From: Bacteroidota bacterium
GTDB taxonomy: Bacteria; Bacteroidota; Bacteroidia; 2-12-FULL-35-15
DNA length: 64,000 nucleotides
Reading direction: 5' to 3'
Assembly: GCA_016722565.1 (NCBI GenBank)
Contig: JADKIU010000007.1
Coordinates: 186,001-250,000 of the forward strand
How positions within the stretch are numbered: the stretch's first letter is position 1; each line of letters starts with the position of its first letter. This document shows, piece after piece, positions 56,641 to 64,000 of the stretch. Under the pieces are notes generated by a model that saw only the letters and a program-made list of their open reading frames with translations, searched no databases and had not been told where the DNA came from. The position numbers and the translations under genes were made by a program.

Positions 56641-59508
56641 ATGAAGTCGATTTTCGCCCTTCTATTCGTTTTTATTATTTCTTTTTCGCAGGTTCATGCG
56701 CAGGAGAATCCGGCTGTTGACTCCCTTCAAAAAGTAATTTCTGCTACCAACAATAAAAAAACGAAAGCCGATGCATTGGTTGAACTCTCTGTAGAATATA
56801 TCAATTTTAATGTACCCAAAGCTTACGAATACGCCAAACAATCCATTGAATTTTCAAAAAAAATACAATACACACATGGGATTATTGAAGGGATGAATTC
56901 ACTGGCAATGCTTGAAAACAACAGCGGAAAGTTTTCTCAGGCATTGATTGTATTGCGTGATGCCCTCCATCTTGCGCAGGAAAACCGAGATCCTACTGCC
57001 ACTGCCAGATGTTATTTAAACATGGGAAATGTGCATTCAACACTAAAAAACCATCAAAAAGCCATTGAAAATTATCAAAACGCATACGACCTCTATTATC
57101 AACACAAAGATTACGACCAATGCATTATCGCATTGAACCGCATTGCCAATCGTACCATGGATATTGGAAACGAATTGAACGACACCAGTTATTTTTTCAA
57201 AGCAATCAATATTTACACCAATGCATTCAATATTGCGAAGCAAATAAATGATATCCCGAAAATCATCAACTCCTATGCAAACATGGCGGATGCCTATAAT
57301 ATTTTAGGTAGCAAAACGAACAACAAAAACTATTTGTTCTATTCTATCAACTACTCCTTAAAGGGCTTAAAGTTATCACGTGAATATAAATTACCACGAC
57401 AAGAAGGTCTTAACTTTTTGAATATGGGTGAGGCGTATGAGCGATTAAATTTTCCATTTAAAGCCATCCATTTTTATGAAGAAGCGCTGCATAAATATGA
57501 AAAAGCGGGAGATAAAAACTGGATTCAAAATACACATCGGCTGCTCGGAAAAATATACCATGCACTTAAAAATTACGACAAAGCAGTTTTTCACATTAAC
57601 AAAAGTATTGAGCTTGCAAAAGAGCAACAATTAATCGGTTACCTCCGCGACAATTACCAAATCCTGTCAGATATTTACGCATCGAAAAATGACCTCAAAA
57701 AATCATTGGAATACCAAGAATTGTATGCTAAATACAAAGACAGCATCCTCAATGAGAACTCTGCCATTAACATTGCCCGCCTCCAAGCTGAATTTGAATT
57801 TGAAAGACAAAATCAAGAGATTGAACTTTTAAGAAAGAATACCGAAATTCAGAAAGAAAAAATCAAAACACAAAATACACAACGTAACTTTCTAATTGCT
57901 GCCATCATCGGAATTTTTTCATTGCTCGTTATTCTTTACTACCGCTACCGCGAAAAACAAAAAGCAGAAGCACAAATATTAAAAGCAAAAGAGGCGGCAG
58001 TACTTGCAAAAGAAATGCAAGAGCAATTTTTGGCAAACACCAGTCATGAAATTCGTACTCCGATGAACGGAATCATTGGAATGACCAGCCAATTGTTGGA
58101 CAGCAATCTTACCAACGAACAATTAGAATACGCGTTGGCAATCAAAGAATCGTCCAATAATTTATTGGTGATCATTAACGACTTATTGGATTTATCGAAA
58201 ATAAAAGCCGGAAAAATGGCTTTTGAAATGATTCCTTTCAGCTTAAACGACTTGTGTAAAAACTTAATCTTTACACTACAATACCGTTTAGCTGAAAAAA
58301 ACATTCATTTAATTTCCAGCATTGACGAAAAAATTCCAAATGTTCTGGCCGGAGATCCGGTACGATTAAACCAAGTTTTATTAAACCTGGCTGGGAATGC
58401 TATCAAGTTTACTGAAAAAGGGGAAGTTAAAATCAATGTAAAACTTTTAAAAGACGATGGCAAAAAAGTACGACTGCTTTTTTCCGTACACGATACCGGT
58501 ATTGGAATTCCAAATAATAAATTAGATAAAATTTTTGAGAGTTTCACACAAGTAAACGCTACAACCACCAGAAAGTATGGAGGAACAGGATTAGGGCTTA
58601 CCATTGCCAAGCAAATTATTGAGCAACAAGGAGGAACTATTTCTGTTAGCAGCAAGGTAAATGAAGGCTCCGTATTTGTTTTCTTTCTCGACTTTGTGAA
58701 AACGAATAAAAAAGCGAAAGAGTTAAAAGAACAAAAAACGACCGAAACGGTTCACCAGAGTGTCAATCTATCAAAAATCAAAATTCTAGTGGTGGATGAC
58801 AATCGCGTGAATCAACGAGTGGCGTCTTTGACATTAAAAAAATGGAATGTCGATGTAAGTGTAGCGGACGATGCAAAATCAGCCATCAACTTATTAAAAG
58901 AACACCAGCACCATTTGATTTTAATGGACATTGCCATGCCTGAGATGGACGGATTGGAAGCAACTCAATACATCCGAACACAACTACCTGCACCGCTCAA
59001 CAAGACACCAATCATTGCAATGACTGCATCTGCATTAATCGGGGAAGAAGAAAAATGTATTTCTGCCGGGATGAATGATTATATTTCAAAACCTTTTCAT
59101 CCCAATGATTTATTTGTCAAAATAACTCGTTTAATACCAAAGGAGTTGATTACAACCAGCGGAAAATCAATCGACCTCACATTACTTCATAGTCGCGCAG
59201 AAGGTGATAAAGAATATTTAACTGAAATTTTTGAAACCTATATTGCAGAAATGCCAAACTATTTGAAAGAATTAAACGATTTCATCGAAAATAGAAACTG
59301 GCCACAAATCTGTAAACAAGCTCATAAAATGAAAAGTCCGGCTGCATTGGTGGGTGCTCATGAATTAAAATATATTTTTGAAAGAATAGAAATAGATGGT
59401 CTTTCAGAAGAAAAGCAACCTGAACTAACTGAATTATTTAGCCAAATGAACAAACTAACATCCAGAACCATTGATGATATTAAAAAAGAGCTGAAATCGA
59501 TTACTTAA
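56641..59508 (+). CDS. TPR-containing hybrid sensor histidine kinase
   Basis: 955 residues. Signal peptide 1-20, TPR-like helical repeats ~25-400 (periplasmic), short coiled coil, membrane helix ~416-436. HisKA carries phospho-acceptor H469 (TSHEIRTPMNG). The ATPase domain has NAIKF, DTGIGIP and GGTGLGL (to ~690). The receiver domain has D763 (LMDIAMPEMDG). The Hpt domain has H895 (KQAHKMKS). Bacteroidota use this architecture as a complete phosphorelay. The output regulator is not adjacent. Confidence 0.93.
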   Translation: MKSIFALLFVFIISFSQVHAQENPAVDSLQKVISATNNKKTKADALVELSVEYINFNVPKAYEYAKQSIEFSKKIQYTHGIIEGMNSLAMLENNSGKFSQALIVLRDALHLAQENRDPTATARCYLNMGNVHSTLKNHQKAIENYQNAYDLYYQHKDYDQCIIALNRIANRTMDIGNELNDTSYFFKAINIYTNAFNIAKQINDIPKIINSYANMADAYNILGSKTNNKNYLFYSINYSLKGLKLSREYKLPRQEGLNFLNMGEAYERLNFPFKAIHFYEEALHKYEKAGDKNWIQNTHRLLGKIYHALKNYDKAVFHINKSIELAKEQQLIGYLRDNYQILSDIYASKNDLKKSLEYQELYAKYKDSILNENSAINIARLQAEFEFERQNQEIELLRKNTEIQKEKIKTQNTQRNFLIAAIIGIFSLLVILYYRYREKQKAEAQILKAKEAAVLAKEMQEQFLANTSHEIRTPMNGIIGMTSQLLDSNLTNEQLEYALAIKESSNNLLVIINDLLDLSKIKAGKMAFEMIPFSLNDLCKNLIFTLQYRLAEKNIHLISSIDEKIPNVLAGDPVRLNQVLLNLAGNAIKFTEKGEVKINVKLLKDDGKKVRLLFSVHDTGIGIPNNKLDKIFESFTQVNATTTRKYGGTGLGLTIAKQIIEQQGGTISVSSKVNEGSVFVFFLDFVKTNKKAKELKEQKTTETVHQSVNLSKIKILVVDDNRVNQRVASLTLKKWNVDVSVADDAKSAINLLKEHQHHLILMDIAMPEMDGLEATQYIRTQLPAPLNKTPIIAMTASALIGEEEKCISAGMNDYISKPFHPNDLFVKITRLIPKELITTSGKSIDLTLLHSRAEGDKEYLTEIFETYIAEMPNYLKELNDFIENRNWPQICKQAHKMKSPAALVGAHELKYIFERIEIDGLSEEKQPELTELFSQMNKLTSRTIDDIKKELKSIT

Positions 59509-59575
59509 AAACAATCTTTCAGAATGCTTTTTTTTAACAATTATTTTTCTGTACTTTGCTTACATAAACAAGACA

Positions 59576-60175
59576 ATGTTAAATCGCATCCTATTCCTTT
59601 TCATAATACCTTTTGCATTTGCTTCCTGCAAACACGAAACTGTTTTTACTGAAGTAAAGGTGAATAACAGATATTCTATGAATATCCCGGATTATCTGCA
59701 ACCTTGCACCGATTTGCACAAGGATGCTTCGTTGCAATATCAAAACATAGAAAAAGATGTGTATGCAATGGTGATTGATGAGAAAAAGAAAACCATGCAG
59801 GATTATAGTCTGGATTATGATTTGGACACCTATTTCAACAACATTGCCTCCCAAGGTTTTGCGGACAATATCAAAGATGGAAAAGTAAGTATTCCCGGTC
59901 GTCAGGAAATTGACGGACATAAAGCATTGATTGCTGAAGTAACTGGCAAACTTGAAAACAATGAAGTGTATTATAAATTGGGATTGATTGAAACTCCCTA
60001 TGAGTTTTATCAAATTTTAGTTTGGACACGCGCATCTAACAAAGAAGAGTTGGAACCCGATTTTGTCAAAATATTGGAGTCATTCAAAGAACTTCCTCAT
60101 CCTGCAGAAGAGCTACCTGAGCCCAAAATAAGTGATAGTGTGGCTATCATTCAAAACTGGGATGCAGCACAATAA
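59576..60175 (+). CDS. Putative lipoprotein
   Basis: 199 residues with lipobox FASC (~15-18). The mature part has a PsbP/DUF1795-like look (YSMNIPDYLQPCTDLHKDASLQY, VYAMVIDEKK, then EVYYKLGLIETPYEFYQILVWT). This is known from lipoproteins of unknown role. A bidirectional terminator begins in its stop codon. Confidence 0.65.
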   Translation: MLNRILFLFIIPFAFASCKHETVFTEVKVNNRYSMNIPDYLQPCTDLHKDASLQYQNIEKDVYAMVIDEKKKTMQDYSLDYDLDTYFNNIASQGFADNIKDGKVSIPGRQEIDGHKALIAEVTGKLENNEVYYKLGLIETPYEFYQILVWTRASNKEELEPDFVKILESFKELPHPAEELPEPKISDSVAIIQNWDAAQ

Positions 60176-60207
60176 AAAATCCCCTCGATATAATCGAGGG
60201 GATTTTT
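60175..60207. terminator. Bidirectional terminator between convergent genes
   Basis: AAAAATCCCCTCGAT / ATCGAGGGGATTTTT, a perfect 15-bp stem with a three-base loop, serves the lipoprotein gene (plus) and the giant T9SS gene (minus). Confidence 0.85.
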
Positions 60208-60225
60208 GTTTTATATCACTTAGAA

Positions 60226-63200
60226 CTATTTCACTTCTATTATTCTCTTCATTGTTGTTTTTCCATCAATCATAAATTTCACAAAGTAGATTCCAGCATC
60301 GTAGCCATTTTCTTTTGCACTGAAAGTGTACTTATATTCACCGGCCGACTGCTTACCATCAACTATCGTTTCGATTTTTTGCCCGATGGTATTATAAATT
60401 TCAATTGCAACATTAGAATTTCTAACCAACGAATAATAAATATTGGTTGAACCTGAATACGGGTTTGGATAGACATCGATACCATTAATATTCTCAGTAT
60501 CATTTAAAGCTGTTGCCAATGGTACAATATAAATTGTATCTGTTTCTAAACTAAGAAGCACATTAGCTCCTGCTGAATCATTTGCTGTATATCCAGAGTA
60601 AGAAAAATACATTGGAGTAGTTGCAGAAATAGTGCTGAGCGCTTGAAATCTGAATGTTGCAATCTTTCCAAAACCATCAGTATTCACATGATCAATACGC
60701 GTTTCCGCACCATAAGCAGTATTTGCCAAAGGAACTATCTTACTTAGCTTTATACCGTCCAAGCCAGGAGAAGCGAACCAACTTGCAGGATAATTCAAAC
60801 TTTCTGTTCCGGGTTGAACCATTGATGCATCATAATTAATATTAAATGCTATACCGTACAAATTTTCAACTGGTAGCGCTGATGTACCCAACATCACATC
60901 AACATTCACCCAATCACCTGGAAGATAACTACTGCTTGTTGTTGAAAAATACATTGGAGGCGAAAGTAATCTTGCATCATTTGAAGGCTCTGGAGCAAAG
61001 GCATGTATGGATGCAAAATTTAAATTCACGGCTAAAGTATCATTAGCATTGATGATACCATCACCATTGCAATCAGCATGATTAATGTCTGAACCATTTG
61101 ACTGAGTTGTGCCCCATTCCGCAGACGGATAAGCTTGCCAACTATTGCTTATGGTTGATCGTGGAGATCCTGTTTGTGAATAATGCAGACCAATAGGTAA
61201 TAAATCAAAATTATTTGCAACAGAATCATTGTTTGCATCACCAGGCCAGACATTTGTATAATCAACAAAGATACAATTAGTGTCTAATTTTGCGGCAAAC
61301 GCACCAGGATTACAACACCCTCCGCCCAAACCTACAAACGTTTGTGCCAAAGTAAAATCATACGAGTAAGTGGATGATATATATATATTTTCATTCGAGT
61401 CAATTGACAATGCATCGTTAAAATCATCATCACCAAGCATATCACCTACCAACTTAACCAGATGCTGTGGTCTCAGCAAAGTGTCGGTCTGAAGCAAGAA
61501 AAGATTTGAATAAACAGATGAAATTGTAGCTGTAGAAAGAGCTGGAATACCAGCAAAGGAAATTGTATCACCTAAGCCAGGTCTTGCTGATCCTAACAAA
61601 TAAGCGTGTCCATTTTTTACTGCTGCACCAGAAATGTATGAATTAAATGAAGCCTCTCCTTGTAATATACCCAAAGGTACTCCTCCGGGTGAAAACTTAG
61701 CAATAAACACATCATATTGCACAGGCCCAGAAACAGGATTTGCGTTATAAAGTGTGTCACCGTTAAAAATAAAATTTTGTTGGAAATTACCAAAAACATA
61801 AATATTTCCTGCTTCATCTTTTTTGAGGATCTTACTCCACACCTTGGGATAAGAAGCAGGAGGAGCAACTTGTATAAAAGGTGTTTGCCAGATTAGAACC
61901 CCCATGGGATTAAACTTTTGCACAACCAATCCGTTTTCCGAAACAATGTATGAATCTCCATTCGGATCAACCGTTGCATCTCCATAATAATCCAAGGTTT
62001 TTGACCACAATATATTTCCACCGGGATCGAGTTTATAAAAACTTCTTTGTGCGGAAAGATAAATATTTCCACTGGAATCTGTTTTAACGGAATAACCAAC
62101 TCTTTCAGAAAACACAAGGTTAAAGTATTTCACAAATTTCAGAATTCCGTTTTTATCATACTTGCAAAGAAATTTATTATCAACCGGAACCGCTACAACA
62201 GTGCTATTGTCAATCGAATTAAATGAAGCAGGGCCCCATTGCGTATAACCTAAAACAAAAACGTTGCCCTGACCGTCAACATGAATTGCTTTCGCTGCTG
62301 CGGTTCCTGCACCTGAAGAATTTAATGCCCACTGAAGAACACCAAACTTATTTGATTTAGAAACGAAAATATTGTCTCCCGGAAGTAATTTAATCGTGTC
62401 AGTATTATTCGGTGAAAACAAGTTCAAATTTCCGCCATAGTAATCTCCAAAACAATAGAAGTTGCCAGCGGAATCATTTTCGACCGCATGCAATTGAACG
62501 GGCATACTTGGAATGCAATTCATTTGTGATATGTAGCATGACCCGGTTGTATCGTAATTGATCACGTTCACATTAATTTGTGCTGTATCCAAACAACCAT
62601 TTGGACCGACTGCTATTAATTTTATTACTTTAATTCCTAAACTTGAATAAGAAAACGCAACAGGCGACATTAAGGTAGATGATGGGATTGACGCTCCCAC
62701 ACCAAAATCCCAGGAATAAGTTCCTCCCGGATTAACAGAAGTATTAAAACAATTCACTAATTCTCCAATTCCAACATTATAAGATCCAACAGTAAAATAT
62801 GCCAAAGGAACTTCAACCGCAATGGTTATAGTATTGGTCAATAAACTAACACACCCTAAATAACTTGTTGCCTGAATACTGAATGTTGTTGTTGAAAGCA
62901 AATTTCCAGACGGGAAAGAAATGGTTGAACCATTACCCATCAGTGCTGGACCAATGTTAACCGCTCCCACTTTCAGCTGATACATTGTTCCAACATTCGA
63001 ACTTCCTACAGTTATAGTTGTTGAAGAATTTTTACAGACGATTGTTGATGTTGCAGAAACGGGCAACAAATTATTATTTGGAATAACATAAACTGTATCA
63101 TAATTAACCTGCTGATAAGTACCGCATACATTTGTTTTTGTTCCAAGAATATTAAATGTAGTTGTACTTGCCACCGTTCCTGTGGAAAATGAAAGTGTAC

Positions 63201-64000
63201 CTCCTGTTCCATTTTGAGTAACGCCAATTTGAGTGGTACCATTTCTTAACTTATATGTAACACCAACTATTGATGATGCAACCTGCAATGTTGCCGATGT
63301 ACCCGGACAAATACTATCATTTACCACTGCTGTACTCATTGTAAAATTCAATGCCGGCTGAACATAAGGATACTGATAGACTGTATCATATAATGAGCCG
63401 TTAAATGCAACTAAAGAAATAGTATCTGTTTGACCCCCATTCGTAAATGAAAAAGAAGGATTGTATGCTGAAGAAAATAAAACTCCGTTAAAGAACCATT
63501 GGTAGGAATAACCAACAGGGCCATTATTAATAAATGAAAATAAAGAATCCTTGCAAAAAGTACTTGTAGAAGTAGAAAAAGAAGCAATTGGTCCTGAAAC
63601 CCCTCCTGAATTAGTAGTTTTATAAGCATTTCCATTCTTACCAACAAGAATTCCATCGGTACTATTTTGGAAAGCGATGCCATTGTGCACGACTGCAGAA
63701 CTTACTATTTGTTCCTCCCAAAGTGTTCCGCCATTATTTGTCTTCAGAACAACATTCCCAGATGTTGCATAGCCAGTATCCTGAGCTGTAAAAAACACAT
63801 CCGTAAATGAATAAGTTCCATATACTGGAACCAGTGACCAGGAAGCTCCTGAATTCGTTGTCTTATATATTTTACTATTGTCTGCTACAGCATAACCTGT
63901 TGTTACAGTTGGAAAATAAACAGATTTGAAACTAGTACTTGCAATACTAGTTTGCGTCCATGAAGTACCGCCATTTATCGTTTTCAGTATAATATTGTTT
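60226..64000 (-). CDS. Giant multidomain T9SS-sorted protein (partial, runs off the right edge)
   Basis: At least 1257 codons are visible, and the frame stays open to position 64000, so the N-terminus is missing. The visible N-terminal part has Ycf48/Asp-box-like repeats (KTINGGTSWTQT, KTTNSGASWS, KTNNGGTLWEE). Next come Cys-rich beta repeats and a PKD domain (SYSWDFG-type, ~345 in the 60226-63798 part). Then a beta-propeller-like stretch (KFDKNG, SSGNIYLS repeats) and a dockerin-like calcium segment (PGDANNDSVANNFDLL, DCNGDGIINANDT). It ends in the T9SS sorting domain (VYPNPYSGSTNIYY ... KRIIEVK). Confidence 0.88.
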   Translation of the reverse strand, partial: NNIILKTINGGTSWTQTSIASTSFKSVYFPTVTTGYAVADNSKIYKTTNSGASWSLVPVYGTYSFTDVFFTAQDTGYATSGNVVLKTNNGGTLWEEQIVSSAVVHNGIAFQNSTDGILVGKNGNAYKTTNSGGVSGPIASFSTSTSTFCKDSLFSFINNGPVGYSYQWFFNGVLFSSAYNPSFSFTNGGQTDTISLVAFNGSLYDTVYQYPYVQPALNFTMSTAVVNDSICPGTSATLQVASSIVGVTYKLRNGTTQIGVTQNGTGGTLSFSTGTVASTTTFNILGTKTNVCGTYQQVNYDTVYVIPNNNLLPVSATSTIVCKNSSTTITVGSSNVGTMYQLKVGAVNIGPALMGNGSTISFPSGNLLSTTTFSIQATSYLGCVSLLTNTITIAVEVPLAYFTVGSYNVGIGELVNCFNTSVNPGGTYSWDFGVGASIPSSTLMSPVAFSYSSLGIKVIKLIAVGPNGCLDTAQINVNVINYDTTGSCYISQMNCIPSMPVQLHAVENDSAGNFYCFGDYYGGNLNLFSPNNTDTIKLLPGDNIFVSKSNKFGVLQWALNSSGAGTAAAKAIHVDGQGNVFVLGYTQWGPASFNSIDNSTVVAVPVDNKFLCKYDKNGILKFVKYFNLVFSERVGYSVKTDSSGNIYLSAQRSFYKLDPGGNILWSKTLDYYGDATVDPNGDSYIVSENGLVVQKFNPMGVLIWQTPFIQVAPPASYPKVWSKILKKDEAGNIYVFGNFQQNFIFNGDTLYNANPVSGPVQYDVFIAKFSPGGVPLGILQGEASFNSYISGAAVKNGHAYLLGSARPGLGDTISFAGIPALSTATISSVYSNLFLLQTDTLLRPQHLVKLVGDMLGDDDFNDALSIDSNENIYISSTYSYDFTLAQTFVGLGGGCCNPGAFAAKLDTNCIFVDYTNVWPGDANNDSVANNFDLLPIGLHYSQTGSPRSTISNSWQAYPSAEWGTTQSNGSDINHADCNGDGIINANDTLAVNLNFASIHAFAPEPSNDARLLSPPMYFSTTSSSYLPGDWVNVDVMLGTSALPVENLYGIAFNINYDASMVQPGTESLNYPASWFASPGLDGIKLSKIVPLANTAYGAETRIDHVNTDGFGKIATFRFQALSTISATTPMYFSYSGYTANDSAGANVLLSLETDTIYIVPLATALNDTENINGIDVYPNPYSGSTNIYYSLVRNSNVAIEIYNTIGQKIETIVDGKQSAGEYKYTFSAKENGYDAGIYFVKFMIDGKTTMKRIIEVK

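Overview
The window is a chromosomal segment of a Bacteroidota bacterium, most likely from the Flavobacteriales/Chitinophagales side. The evidence is type IX secretion (T9SS) C-terminal sorting domains on three proteins, the tsf-pyrH-frr block, Bacteroidota-type promoters (TAnnTTTG at about -7), many starts without a clear Shine-Dalgarno sequence, and paired homogentisate/4-hydroxyphenylpyruvate dioxygenase genes.

Layout. Positions 1-14.5 kb are ordinary chromosome: the end of tsf, pyrH, frr, an oxygenase-like gene, a large unknown protein, a radical SAM enzyme, two secreted T9SS proteins, an ABC exporter, rbfA, an FtsX-type permease, an archaemetzincin-like lipoprotein, an HPP membrane protein, dusB and a CPBP protease. 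Two long perfect inverted repeats of one dispersed family lie between genes. A tRNA-Ser(GGA) gene follows at 14.54 kb.

Positions 14,631-46,098 (31,468 bp) look like one integrated genetic element inserted at the last bases of tRNA-Ser. At the left end a large serine recombinase is transcribed out of the element. Its reading frame runs through the tRNA antisense and into the CPBP gene. At the right end there is a start-less, in-phase 45-codon tail on the same strand, directly beside what looks like the tRNA's displaced terminator. Joining the ends at a shared CCGC gives a complete 571-residue recombinase and restores tRNA plus terminator on the chromosome. So attP seems to lie inside the recombinase gene, and integration swaps the protein's C-terminus. 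Next to the recombinase is a five-gene module of unknown function, then a stretch of decayed genes (sigma factor, AIG2/GGCT-like, YggS-like).

The cargo reads as a low-oxygen and nitrosative-stress respiratory island. It has two tiny thioredoxin-fold proteins and two DUF2024 proteins under a shared palindromic operator, a MarR regulator with a cysteine cluster, an ECF sigma factor with a putative self-recognised promoter, a c-type cytochrome lipoprotein, GTP cyclohydrolase I, a HemD-like protein, a second HPP protein and an Fe-S Rrf2 regulator. These are followed by a cbb3-like heme-copper oxidase with an unusual N-terminal extension, a CcoO-like/cytochrome c fusion, truncated haemoglobin, tryptophan 2,3-dioxygenase, cupins, RIC (di-iron Fe-S repair), ferredoxin and hemerythrin. 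The far end carries a TetR-controlled RND efflux system and a CDF-like transporter. No conjugation or replication genes are recognisable.

Positions 46.1-64 kb return to chromosome: small lipoprotein and membrane proteins, a TauE/SafE exporter, a GH16 hydrolase with a GT-C mannosyltransferase-like protein, DUF3307, asparaginase, TatD, twin lipoproteins, hmgA-hppD, a TPR hybrid histidine kinase, a lipoprotein, and a giant T9SS-sorted protein that runs off the right edge.
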